Shown piece by piece: positions 31,175-43,500 of a stretch of 64,000 nt of DNA. Numbering within the stretch: the first letter of the stretch is position 1; each line of letters begins with the position of its first letter. The stretch comes from Hydractinia symbiolongicarpus (Eukaryota; Cnidaria; Hydrozoa; Anthoathecata; Hydractiniidae), in assembly GCF_029227915.1 (NCBI RefSeq), contig NC_079883.1, forward strand, positions 3,720,001-3,784,000. The letters run 5' to 3'. The translations under genes were made by a program, and so were the position numbers. The notes beneath the pieces are model-generated. The model searched no databases, had not been told where the DNA came from, and saw nothing but the letters and a program-made list of their open reading frames with translations.

Positions 31175-32101
31175 ATGATTCCACCTACTTATTTTGCCGC
31201 TCAACTCCAAGCAGCTCAACGCCGAGCTCGTGAAGGTGTCCAAGCTGTACCAAGTATGGAATCTGATGGTACTGTCGCTCAACAACAAGACAGTTTATTT
31301 TCTGAATGTGTCCTTGATTTGTCAAGATATCTTACTTCAAATGATCTACCAGCCACCCCACGTGAATTTTTTGATGATTTGTTTCATGAAAAAGTAGCAA
31401 ACGGAGATGCGCTACAAAAGCCATTGCCTGGTGTGGTAAAGATTAAAGAAGAACCTGATTCGACGGCCACCTCAAGATGCTCAACGCCTGAAAGTTTACT
31501 TCCAGAACATGATTTTGATAATGGTGATTTCCCTACCCCAAAATTTCAAAGCTTGGATTCAAATGCTAACCAAGATAAAGGGGAAAGTTTGATGTGCCAG
31601 CTGCAGTCAATTAACAATAGCAACCAGTCATCAGATGTTGATTCTGATTCTGAGATGAGTGCACAAGATCTCGATCTTAATGCTAAAAAGCTGAAAGCTG
31701 CCCTGGCACAACTTGAGCAATCTTCCCAGGATAATGAAAGTAGTCCTGGGCGGAGTGGAAATGTGAGTCCTACTCACAAAAATACTTTAAAGTCACCTCG
31801 ACAAAGTAAGTCGAGAAAAAATCTTGAAAAAGGCAGCGAGGAGTATATTGTGAAACGCGAAAGAAATAATGTCGCTGTTAGAAAAAGTCGAACCAAAGCT
31901 AAACTGAAGCACATTGAAACTCAAATGCGCGTTGGTGAGTTAACTGAAGAAAATGACCAGCTTCGCAATCGAATTGCTACATTGCAGAAAGAATTGAATG
32001 CACTGAAAAGTTTCATCACTTATAACTGCCCAAGCAGTATCAAGCCGCCAGGTTTCACATCATACCCTCCACCAATATTTTCAAGTACAAAGATTATGTA
32101 A
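31175..32101 (+). CDS. CEBP: C/EBP-family bZIP transcription factor, single exon
   Basis: Encodes a 308-residue nuclear bZIP factor in one uninterrupted frame from the ATG at 31175; the frame is open a little further upstream but without an ATG. The basic region RERNNVAVRKSRTKAK (~228-243) is almost the C/EBP consensus and includes the NxxAVxxSR DNA-contact residues. It is followed by a leucine zipper (~250-283). The N-terminal part has SLFSECVLDLSRYL and PREFFDDLFHEK, which resemble C/EBP transactivation boxes, and VKIKEEP (~88-94), a SUMO-type motif found in the inhibitory region of C/EBPs. Serine/proline-rich phosphorylation-like sites (RCSTPES, SPTHK) precede the bZIP. Vertebrate C/EBPs are also typically intronless. 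Which C/EBP subtype it is cannot be told from sequence alone. Confidence 0.93.
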   Translation: MIPPTYFAAQLQAAQRRAREGVQAVPSMESDGTVAQQQDSLFSECVLDLSRYLTSNDLPATPREFFDDLFHEKVANGDALQKPLPGVVKIKEEPDSTATSRCSTPESLLPEHDFDNGDFPTPKFQSLDSNANQDKGESLMCQLQSINNSNQSSDVDSDSEMSAQDLDLNAKKLKAALAQLEQSSQDNESSPGRSGNVSPTHKNTLKSPRQSKSRKNLEKGSEEYIVKRERNNVAVRKSRTKAKLKHIETQMRVGELTEENDQLRNRIATLQKELNALKSFITYNCPSSIKPPGFTSYPPPIFSSTKIM

Positions 32102-35100
32102 ATAATTTTAGGACGTTCCTGTGAATGCGGAAATTAATGAATTAGTGATAATAGATCTACTTTTTTACAGTTTTATTTACGGGGGATTGTTAATATTTTA
32201 ACGTGGACAGACTTATGTAAAGAATTGTGTCGTTTGTTTTTGGAAGAGTATTGAAAAGTTTTATTAGGATTGAAAGTTTATGAAGGAAAAGAAGTTTTTT
32301 GAAGGATATTTTTTGAGTTGTACATGAATGAATGAGTTACGTAAAACAATGAATGAAAAAATATACACTTTTAGTTATATGCTTGTTGGATATAATCTTT
32401 ATTTAGGACTCCTCTATGGCACTGATTAACATATTTCAAGTAATTCATATTGAGAAACCCATAGCTCTTTTCAAAATTATTTCTATTCAAATTAGTCTCT
32501 GCAAAGCGATCAATTTAATAGAGCAGTTGTATTTTTTTAATAATCGAATATCAGATTTTTAATTACTTTCCACATTTCTAGCTCATTCAAATCTCCTAAT
32601 TAGAGTTAGATATGCACCAAAGGAATTATGGCAGTTAGGCACTTATTTAAAGATTCTACACCACTATATATTAAAAAGCATTTTAACATCGTTTTGTGCC
32701 AACGAATCGACCACAATTCAACAAAGCATTTACCATGATATACAAACTTTGAAAGCCCGTTTTGAATCGGTATTTTTCAATTATTCATCGTGTGCTTTTT
32801 GAAAGAACGAATTAATGGCGTTTGAAGATGAATTCGGAACACGACTCACGAATCTTTGTGTACTTATTATTTTTTATGTAAATCAATTTGGCAATAAGGT
32901 TGCGAAATTTTCTAGTGAAGAAAGTAATGATGTGTGCTTTAGAAAACTTATTTTCATTAATTAGGATGTGGTCACACACAATGCCTCGTTAAACAATCGG
33001 AAAGCGGAGTATAAAATTGATAATCTCCGTGACGAAACGCGCGAATGACACGCCTAAAATGTGTGACTTGGCTGCTTTGTACGAACAAGCAAATCCTTGG
33101 TCATACTTTGTCATTTGCATCTGTTTATTACACTTTTTTTCTAAAAGAAAACAGTCATAAAAATTTTAGGGTCAGAAAGGCTAATTTTTCAGAAACTTTA
33201 GCATGCTGAGAAACCATACATAGGGAAATATGAAAAAGGTTGTTGAAATGATGAATAAATATGCGAGCAAGCGACATTTTTTTAACACAACACACAATTA
33301 ACAAATGTCATTCATTATGAATCAAAAGTGTAAACCTCAAAAAAGAGCTGGTTAGTAATATATATTGTTAGAAATCTTTCCGGGGTCGAATATAAAATAA
33401 AAATCATTTGAGGCTCAATTATCAAAATTTTAAAGAAACTTTAGGCTCTTGTTTCTTGTTGAAAGCGTGGGTTAAAAAAGTTTAAAACAATTCTCCTACA
33501 AAATCCAGCATTAAGATGCAGCTTTGAAACAAGCTAAATAAAGAAAGTAATCATGTTTTAAAGTGCCACATCAACGCATTATCGGTTGATTCATGCAATT
33601 CTCAAAGGAAGTCATTATGGAGCCGTGTAAAATGTAACAGGAAAGGAAGTGAAGGTTGAAAAATTGAGGAAAAAAGATGACTAAACATTCTAGACAACTT
33701 GCTGAGAAATTTCCTGTTGCAAAATCGAGTGGTGCACTAAAAATTAAAACGTAAACGCCGACGTAAGTATAGATCAAATTGAGGCGTAGATTTCAGCACA
33801 CTCGGCCCTGTTCTGAATACCAAGGATAACTTTTTATATGCGACTGCAAGTCTCTGATTGCATGAAATGTTTAAATGTTTACATGGTAAACGGTTTTATA
33901 ACTTATGAGTGTCGATGTTTACAACATTGAAATTCTAAACGTCGCAATATCTCCACTCAAACGAATTGATGTTTAGCGTGCATTTTTTTAATTTGCTACT
34001 CACACAAAATTTGAATGCACATTAAAATGTTTCTTCAGTATTTTTAGCTCTTAATTTTTTAAAAAGCCTATCCCGTTTTTTAGTAATACTTTTTTTTAAC
34101 TTTTTAAATTAAAACATTTATTTTGTCAAAACAGTAGGAATTTTTATTATTGTTGATCTTACGCAATGTAAAAATCTCCCGTAATTTTGACGTCATAAAT
34201 ATGCAATCAGAATTGTGACCATAACATTCCGAATTATAACGGGATAATCCTTATTTTGTTGTGACGTAAAAGTCAAAAGTCAATTTTCTTTTTATTAAAA
34301 AAAAAAATATTTTGCGCAACTAGGAAAATTCTCATCCCTATCAAACCGTACATTCTTCCCCAGTGTTATTTGAGATAAACCTCAAAAGTAGGAGAGCTCT
34401 GGAGACGAGAATGCAAATCGTAATGATTGGTGCAAATTCTATAAAAACGACTACAATAAACGAAGTAATCAATTTGTTGCCTCGCTTAACTTTAAGCGTT
34501 TACACCAGATGTTTTGATGTTTACGAATTTTTATATAAAATATATGCTTTAGTCAGTATTCCTTCTTACTTGATATGATATAGTAGTAATTTAGGTTTTT
34601 TTTACTTTCTTTTTTAAATAAAGAAGACATAAGATTTTCTTCTTAAAAACGAGGTTGAAAGAGGACCAATTCATTACGCAATCTACACATAGAAGAACCA
34701 GGAATTTCAGGTTCAGGTGTTCTTATTTTGCTCTTATATTTCAAGCATATTTTGTTTCCGAAGAAAAAAAGAAAATTAAGAAAATTTTAGCCTTGCCAAT
34801 TTTCTTTTTTTGTCATCTCGTTCCCATGGCTTAAGCGAAGAAGAAGCTCTGGGGACGAGATTGCTAATTTTATTTTTATTTTCAAGCATTGCGCCAGCCT
34901 CGTTATAAATATTAGTATTGTTGGTGATGAAGAAGTGTGTTTAGGTGGACAGAAACGTGTTAGTTTGTTGTTTATCTAGCACCGCCATATTGTCACCTTG
35001 GTAACCAACATAAAATATTTATAGCAATTACTCAGTCACCACGTAAGCTAAATCATGTGATTTTTTGTGATATTTAAAAATGAAATACTTTAGGGAGAGG

Positions 35101-38100
35101 CTGTCAACCATACTATTATGCTAACTTCGTCACCAGGTCTATTTTACATTTTAACGGTGCTATGTAAAAGTTGCTTGGGTCGAGCTTGCAGTTATGAAAG
35201 CTTGACAACATCCTCTGAAGAAAAAGAACAAATACATCTTAAAGCGTAGAGATTTGTTGACTTCGCTATTATTCACTGTAATCAACGAGATTAAAGATTA
35301 CAAAAAACATTACATCTTTGTCCCCAGGACTTTTTACGTTTTTTACATGGGAACAGAACCTGAAAAAAACATTATTTATTATTTTTTTATACGTTCAGTT
35401 GAATTGGAAAAAGTAATATTCCATACATAAGAATTCCATACATTTGACATCTGCCATTATAATATATTCGTGCGATATACCATTTTTTATCTGCAAATAA
35501 AATTACCGCAACTATAGACTTCGTAATCGCTGGTAAGATATTTTCCAAGTACATTACTTTAAAAAAATCCCTCAAGACAGGGATGGTTTTTTACGGATGT
35601 TATTTCACAATACCATGCCAGACAATATCAGGCGACGAGGTTGAGAATGACGGAAGCTTTTGCCAATACAAAATTGTGCACAAGCCAAATATTTAAACAA
35701 TTTGGGACAACAACCAATTATGGCTATGTCAAAAATATTACTATTTAGGGATCTAAATTTTGTTTTAGGACATAACTGACAAAAACACGCACTTTTTATA
35801 CAAGCAACATCTTATAACCAATATGAAGCCCAACTACTTTAACGTAGCAACTTTAATGTAGCAACTTGTAAGCAAACCAAGTGAGTAAAACGTTCATTGT
35901 TTAAAAAATGACATAAGATTCTTACGACGACGAACGTAGTTTATAACGGAAGGTTTATTTTGATTGAACCACCAACCAAAGGTTTGTTTCCATTTGACTG
36001 CATTTTTCTGCAAATACATAGATGTGATCATTAGGGCATCAGCAGACAGGTGAATGTAGTCTTCCCAGAAAGGTAGTCAACAAGCAACGGGTATGCAACA
36101 GTCGAGTTTGCAATGAAGAGAACATTGAAAAACAATAAGCTACAGATAGCTCTCAAAAAAAGGTGTATGTTATATCTTTAAACCTCGTGGTATTTTGATT
36201 CACACTGGACCATGGGAATTATGTTTAATATTTTAGCATTTCTTTCTACTGTGTTGCATTAATTTTCCTGCAATCTCGTGCGTAGAAAGTCTTAACTAAG
36301 GTTGCGATTTTTCGAGGCTTCTCAGTTTCTTGCTATGTTTTGTTAATAAATAAAAAATTGTGACAAAAATTTTTATTTGACAAAGAAAACTAACGTAACT
36401 ATAACAGGAACTTCGTCCTAGGGCTGTTAACATAACCAAGGATATCAATATAATCACGGGGCTTGGTAACGATGTTGCATAAATTAACTTGTCGGTATTT
36501 CCTTGATGATAATTTTCTCTGTGAACAAAACGTAATCTGTTTCTTTTCTCGCGCGAACTTTTTTTGTTTTTGTTTATCTACAGGAACCAAAGGGAAAAAG
36601 TGTTAGCCAAAATATTTTTATGTTTTTGTGCAAGAGAAATTCTACACGTGCTATTTTCGCGCTTTATTGTTATTGTTTACTGGAAAAATAAAAAGCACAA
36701 CCTCGTTCCCAAGACTTTTTCACTAGCACTTTTCCTATTGACGGATCTAACGAAAGAGGGTGGTGTCAGATATACAAAAAAAGACAGCGGGAATAAACTT
36801 ATGCGAAGCACTGTTTTTATGAGTTATTATTAAATTATTCAGATTTAAGCCTTTAAGTTGATTGACTTTTCAATTTTTCAGCCTTAGGAGTTGTTTAGCG
36901 GTTACTTAGGTTTTGACCCAAAATCTCAACCCTAAGCAAGTCGGATGCTTATTAAAAAAGGGTTTAATTTTTATTACTCTTTGCAAGTTATAGTGTCCTT
37001 TAATAATTTTTTTGGAATTAGATTTACGTCGATTCTTTTGATTTCATTTCATATTGACTTTATCGTTGTCATTTTGCAGGAAGCAAAAATACGGTCCTTT
37101 TCACCCAAAAAATACAATGGTACGGTTTTTGCCTGCATTTAGTTTCATATTAAAAAAATACTAATGTTATTTTCACCACGTTTTTACCTTCGCAAAAAAT
37201 TGAGTTGATTTAGCATATTTTTGCTATTGGAATTTTATTTTTAGTTCTTTGTTACAAAGGGTATATACCTTTCTCTATGAATTAACCAAAAAAATTGAGA
37301 TATTTACATAGATTTAAACTTGGATTGAGAATAAAAAACTTTTGGGAAGAGGGACCATGAAAAGCGGCTTGTTTAGTTCATGACTAAATAAGGTTAATTC
37401 ATGACTAAATAGTGATTTAGTTTAATTCATAAACAAAATTTGATTTGTTTTCTCCCCTATGTTGATATTATTAAACACGTTTTTTTAAATATTTATATAA
37501 GAAACGCTATTATAGCGGTGTTTGTGGAAGAAAGATGTTGCACTCGCTGAGTGAGTGAAACTCTCAATATAAGCCTTAGGCTTATACAAATGCATAAGCC
37601 TTTTATGATGGTGAAAGCATCAGCTTTAATAGTTTTTTAGCAAAAAATTTCAATATGAGCATTCAGTTACCTATTTAGTCTCAACAATATGTCTGGATTT
37701 TCATCTCCACAAAACTTAATAATACCAAATCACATTTTCAACAATTTTCTCACAGGTTTTAGATTCCACTTGATGTTCTATTTTTGACTTGCAATGGGAC
37801 TATTCATGGAAAGGTTTAAACATGAAAAGCATAAAAATGATGGACTTATAGACAGGTGCATTTATACATGGATGGGCTTATAATCGGTGGGTTTCAACTC
37901 GAGTGAGTGGGTTTCTACTCGGTTGGTCTTCTACTGAAATATTGAGAAAATTGAAGAATTTTTTTGACAGATTGACAGATCCCATCCTGAAAAGTGATCA
38001 AGAGTAATTAAGTGATCAAGAGTGATGTTTTTTCAAAATCAAGAGAATCTCAAAATCGAAAGAACCAAAAACAGATTTCTTAAAATATTTGTTATATATT

Positions 38101-39000
38101 CTAGGGTGTGTCCGCCATAGGGAAGTTGCATCTAGGGGCTAATGTACATAGGAACCTTGGAATGACGTGAAATGTGTCTCCGCCATAGAGGTGTTAAAAT
38201 TGGTGTTTAACGTCATTTTAGCATTTGTTAAGAAAGTCTTTGTTGTAGAGAGGTGTCCACTATAAAGTGTGCTATGAGAAGGTTATACTATATAAGAAGG
38301 TTATGGGACCGTTCACACCGTTCAAGAACGAAACAAATTAATTAAAATCGAACTTCAAAATCACCAATCAAGCATAACCCCTTTTTAACAACTCCCTCCT
38401 CCCTGATGACGTAATATGTGAACTGCCAGTCAGTACAAAGTAGGGAAAACACCTTTATAAAAAAAAATACACACAAATGTTAAAGATTTAATTTTGTAGA
38501 AAACGTATTGTATTATATGATATTTCACATACTGGTTGGCAAGCAAACAAGTATAAATGTTATTCTGCAGCAATTCCATCTTATTTTTCCCTTTCTCCTG
38601 CTTAGGGCAATGCAAAAACAGCCCTGGTAAAAAGAGTGTTGATTTGGCAATTCCTGCAACTGCTTTCTTTTAGGTCTTCGAAGAAACAGAAATTTCGGCA
38701 TGTTCAGAGAATAATTCCCCACTAGCTGGTTCCTATAAAATCTGAAAAACCTTTTTATAAACATTTAAGTCAAATCTAAGACTTGCCGTCTTAATTTTTC
38801 AAGGCTTTTCAGGCTGATTTCTCTTATCCTTTTCCTATATTAGTAGCCGTATTTTGTTCAAAATGTTAGCCGATCGTCACTTTGCGCTATGCGTTTGAAA
38901 TACCAAGGCGGAAAATACGTACAACGGGCGAAATCTGAGGACCTGAGGCCCCGTGAATTCTTCCGCTAACGACTAGTCCTTTCGCGATTTTATAGCCGTG
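32102..39000. other. Long intergenic stretch, no gene supported
   Basis: The start holds the C/EBP 3' untranslated region. Beyond it only short frames without domain similarity appear. Features seen are small inverted repeats built on CTCGTTCCC / GGGGACGAGA near 34.33-34.41 and 34.82-34.86 kb, the same motif near 36.70 kb, and ATAAGCCTTAGGCTTAT near 37.57 kb. Upstream exons of the coiled-coil gene may hide here but could not be identified. Confidence 0.45.
34816..34860. repeat. Short inverted repeat TCTCGTTCCCA..TGGGGACGAGA
   Basis: Positions 34816-34826 and 34850-34860 are inverted copies matching at 10 of 11 bases. A similar but weaker pair lies at 34329-34411. Single copies of CCTCGTTCCCA or its inverse occur near 36703, 42855 and 61400, so the motif is dispersed and likely a MITE end. 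Confidence 0.45.
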
Positions 39001-39029
39001 TATTTATTTGCAGGACGCTGCCAATTAAA

Positions 39030-39286
39030 GGAACATGGTTTTACACAAAATAAACAAGCTCTCTGGTATTGTTGGTATTTACGATATAGTATTCAACTCA
39101 GAAATTTTCCAGTGCGATGTGTGTGCAACAAACCTCTTATTGCTGGGTATGACTTGTTGTCACAAAGGCGGTTTTATGATGATACAGCATAACGAGATAA
39201 GAGATTTCACAACTGAGCTTTTTTCCGCATGTCATAACGATGTTGATGTAAATCTTTCACTGTTGACAGGACACCGTTTTCTATAA
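39030..39286 (+). pseudogene. Transposon-protein fragment (CHKGGF..HNEIRDF)
   Basis: An open frame from an ATG at 39035 runs 83 codons to a stop. It contains FQCDVCATNL, then CCHKGGFMMIQHNEIRDF and a LTGHRF ending. A 'C.KGGF...RHNE.RDF...L' block followed by 'PLTGE' is familiar to me from transposon-encoded proteins abundant in cnidarian genomes. I cannot name the element, and the rest of it is missing. Probably a dead fragment. Confidence 0.35.
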
Positions 39287-40189
39287 AGTACAGTAACCGC
39301 GGGTGGAGTAAAGTAGATATTACTGTGCAAGGAGTTTGGTTAAGGGGCAAATGACTTTTTTCGATGTAAGGATTTTTGTACCTAAAATCTAACTTGTCAG
39401 CAGCTCAAGGATTCAAACGAGCAGGAAAAGAAGTAGTTGTATAACAGAAGGATTTTATCTCAAGGGTGATTTACACCCTAGTATTCAGATGAGAATGTCA
39501 AGTATTTTACTATCGCTTACCGAAAAGGCTTGATGATAAAAGAAAGATCAGTCTGAGTAAATCAATTAACTAGATACAAGCGAGGTTAAATTGTGATCTA
39601 ATTAGATGGTGTCTTTTGTGTCTAAGAGGATCTATATCACCGCGCTCGAAACATTTTTTTAGTAATGTCGATTTAAATCTGATAACCGCTGAAGCAAAAT
39701 GAGTCAAGAGTTGATTGAGCACAAGGAAAACACCAACAAATCATAATTTTGCCAAACAATGCTTGCCAACCTTAAGAAAGGAAAACATATCAATGGGAAA
39801 GACTAGTTTTTTAATAATAAGAATAGAACTTCAAAAATTAGCCTATTGTTTTTGTTTGTTTAAAATTTATGTTTATATAAAAAATGAGTGTTTTTATTGG
39901 CTATGGAGTCCTATAACTGCCTTTATGAAAAATCGAGTCAATAAGGGTATTATTTTGCAATTATTATACGTAAGAAAGAAGAAAAATCACAAGAGGATTC
40001 CCATTTTGGATTGTTCTTATTTTATGGCAATTCCGACTTGGATTTTTTGTAGTTTAAAAAACATTAATTTGATCTTGAACTGTTCCCATTATGTTCTTAT
40101 TTTTTGACAAGATTTTGTTCTTATAAAATTGTTCTTACGTACATAAAAAACGTACATAAAAAACACCCAATAAGGGCACCTGTCGAATA
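39287..40189. other. No gene supported
   Basis: A 130-codon ATG frame (39715-40107) is rich in F, I, Y and K, as AT-rich noncoding DNA gives, and shows no domain. I see no splice borders that would join it to the downstream coiled-coil exons. Confidence 0.4.
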
Positions 40190-40556
40190 AACGCCCCGGA
40201 GTTAGGAAAAAAATGTAAATAAGCGCCCCTGCTCTAATAAGCTCCCGCCTCTTCCTTGAGAAAAGGGGGCGCTTACTCGGATCGGCACCAAAACAACGAT
40301 TTCTGCTATGACGCTATGACTATTAGTAACACAACGATGAAGATAAAAATATTAAAATTCCCTAAAACTAATGTATTTTTTTCTTTTTTGTTTGAATTTC
40401 TATTTTTTATTCATAAAAATTATGAGAATTAAATGTAAAAAAAGTTTGCTATCTAAAAAAAATTAATAAGCGCCCCTGTTGAATTAACTACCCCTGTCAA
40501 ATAAGCGCCCCCTGTCAAGAAGAAGTTTTTACATAAGCGCCCCGGGCGCCTAATCT
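40190..40556. repeat. AATAAGCGCCCC-type dispersed repeat cluster
   Basis: GCGCCCC/GGGGGCGC motifs occur repeatedly: AATAAACGCCCCGG, AATAAGCGCCCCTG, an inverted GGGGGCGCTTA near 40267, and then AATAAGCGCCCC three more times to 40545. This resembles nested short elements of the kind also seen at 29.0 and 58.6 kb. It lies immediately upstream of the first coiled-coil exon found. Confidence 0.5.
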
Positions 40557-40567
40557 GTCATTCACAG

Positions 40568-43500
40568 TATGTCAAATGGAAAAGGTTAAAGAAGCTATTG
40601 CAGTGGAAAAGAAATGGGAAAAAAACGTAAGAGCACTTTCATACTTTTTCTCGTTACACAACTGCAATGGCTGCCCAGGAAGAGAAAAGCCAAACGCGGA
40701 TTGATTTGTCCAAACTATGGAGTCATGAAGGTGGCCCTTATGAAGAAAGCATCGAGGAAAGATACAGACGAGAAAAAGATGAAATGCTTCAAATTATTAT
40801 TGAGAAAACCATGGTATGTCAATTGGAGAAACATTAGCTACGAATGTCATCTCTTGGAACGTTTTTGATCCTAGACCTTTTGTGAACTACTCACTGATAC
40901 AAAACTTTGAAAGTAATCTAAAAGGTTTTCCATGAAAATGCTTCTCACTCAAATTAAAGGAAAATACATGATTTCAAACGCATTTCTTACAAGTTTACAG
41001 GCATCAGCTAAGTTTTAAAAAGGTCCATTAACTTGTTCAGGGGATGCAGTAAAAATTGCAACTTTAACATATCTGTTTTCATGGAGCAACTATAGAATCG
41101 ACACTCTTTTTCTATGGCTGCAAGGTTGCGTGGCAGCAGGGCTTCGTTGCTGCAAATCCTAACCCTAACCAATGCTTTGACGTTGCACGTCAAGTGTTTC
41201 ATAATTTATTGCGCATAAGATTTAATATCAAGAATGTAGTTTTGTATGTGTAACTGCGCAGCCATGCAGCTAATTAATTTTTAGTTTTTTTATTTAGTTT
41301 TGTATAAGTAAATTATATAGCCGTCTTTATTATAATCTCGACATTACAGGCCATGCTATATCCTCCTCCTTCCCCAGGGCGCGTGGCCCTGTGGTTATGG
41401 AGTTCGCTTCGAAATCACAAGGTCCGTGGTTCGGCCCACAACGCTGCCATGTTTAGCAAGTGTCTTTACCACAGCTATGGGTCAACCCATGCCATGTGAG
41501 GGAAATTATGTAGGTAATGCTGGTGTATGCTTACTGTATACATTGCGAACACAGGACCCACATTTATTAAAGTGTTTCCAACAATGAAGTGTATATATCC
41601 TGTATAAATATTATAATAAATATAATAATAACTCTTTTCTTATTGTAAAAAATAACAGGCTGGGAAATTACCAAAGTAGATCAAATGGAGGATCCTTTAC
41701 TCTCCACCGCAAACTTCTAAATATTTTTATTATTTTGACTTAGCTTCTAAACAAATTGGAGGAGGAGTATGAAAAAGAGCTTGAACGATCAAAACAACTT
41801 TCAAATGCTTTAAAGAAAACGGAGAAAGATCTGAAAGAAAAGGATGCCACATTGAAGGTGAGAAAACTTTACTAGATGCTATGTTTTGTTTGTGGTCAAA
41901 GTTTTGTTGAAAAAGGCAACATTTTTACGGAATGTCCAGCTTTCAAATTTTTATCTTGTATGGTTTTTCAAAATATTTCGACATTTTTCTTTTTTCGCAC
42001 ATTATAGCATATTAACCCTATTCGGTTCGGGGCGGAATCCGCCCCCCCCTGACGGTTTTTTTTTAATAACTCCTGATTGCTTTCTTATATGGCTATGATA
42101 CTTATTGAGTTTCAACATTTATCTATTAGACACCTGCATGCTAAATTTTTAGGTCCCATACCTTTCAGAGGCTTTGATATTGGCCATTACTCGAAACTAC
42201 CCCTAAAATCTCTATGAAATCCTTATAATGGGGAAAATATAATAAATCCTGTTAGGATTATCCTTAGAACTTGAAGCTTGCAACACAACTTTGTTTCATC
42301 AAGAAGAATCATTTTGAATAATTTTGACACGTGATTAATCCGATTTCCCGATTTTGTCGGATTTTACCCGAAAATCGGAAAAAAACGGATTTTCGGGCAA
42401 TTTTTGGCAATTTTTTATTCGATCCATGTAAAAACCGGAAGATATGTTAAAAAATTTTTATTTAGCTTTCAGAAACTTCAAACAGAATGTAAAAATTCCC
42501 TCTAGAACAAAAGTAATTATATTTTAAGCAGATAGTGGCATTTTTAACAATTTTCAAGCTTCTGATGACGTCACAGAAAATGTGCTGACGTAAGCAAATA
42601 TTTATTGCCGCCATTTTGTTCCTTTTATGACGTACTATAAGTGTGCCAAGTTTAATTCAATTTGAACAATCCTATGAAAATTTATTGAGGGGGGGGCGGA
42701 ATCCGCCCCCCCCCCCCCCCCCGGTCATAGTATGTTCGAAAAACCCCGGACCGAATAGGGTTAAAGCTGTCAGAAAAGTTAGAGTTGTCTTCATTTTGGT
42801 AATATCGATGGCCAAACACAACTTTGTTCCATACCCCTTAGCCTCTTTTGCTCTGTGAACGAGGTTGCTAATTAGAGAAAAGCTCTTTGATTAAAAATAC
42901 TTTAATGTCTAATCGTTTCATAATTCTTAGCAAAGCTAACAAAGATATCAAGAAAAGAGTATACCTGGGTGGATATTCAAAAAGATGCGTCTAGGATAAA
43001 TAATAAGTCTTAAGTATAAAAAAATTACTTTAACATAAATACAGAGAAAAAATAGAATAGTAAAATGATTCATTTTTCAGATGAGAAATTAAATCTTTTT
43101 TGCAATAAATTTATTGTATTAACGCAGCTGAGATAATTTATTTTTCTCTCACTTTAATAGAAATTTCAAAAAAACCATTCCAATCTTCTTTGGGAAGTGA
43201 GTCGAGAGCAGAATGAACGATGGCTTATTAAAAATCAAACCAACACAAAGGTGGGTCCTTCAGAGGAAATTTTATGTTTAATGCGAGCCAACAACTGACG
43301 GTAAACCATATGTATTTTAAGGGGATAGTGTTATAGATTTACTATTGAGAAGGAAGGGTCTTGGTAAAATCCAATGGAACGTACTTAAATAAGAAAGTAA
43401 CGTCTAGGCGCAATTTATGGCTGTTCACAAACCTTACCTTCCTTTTTTGCATTTTTTAAGCTATTTCTTGGAAAATTTTCAGAATTATTTAATCTCATAA

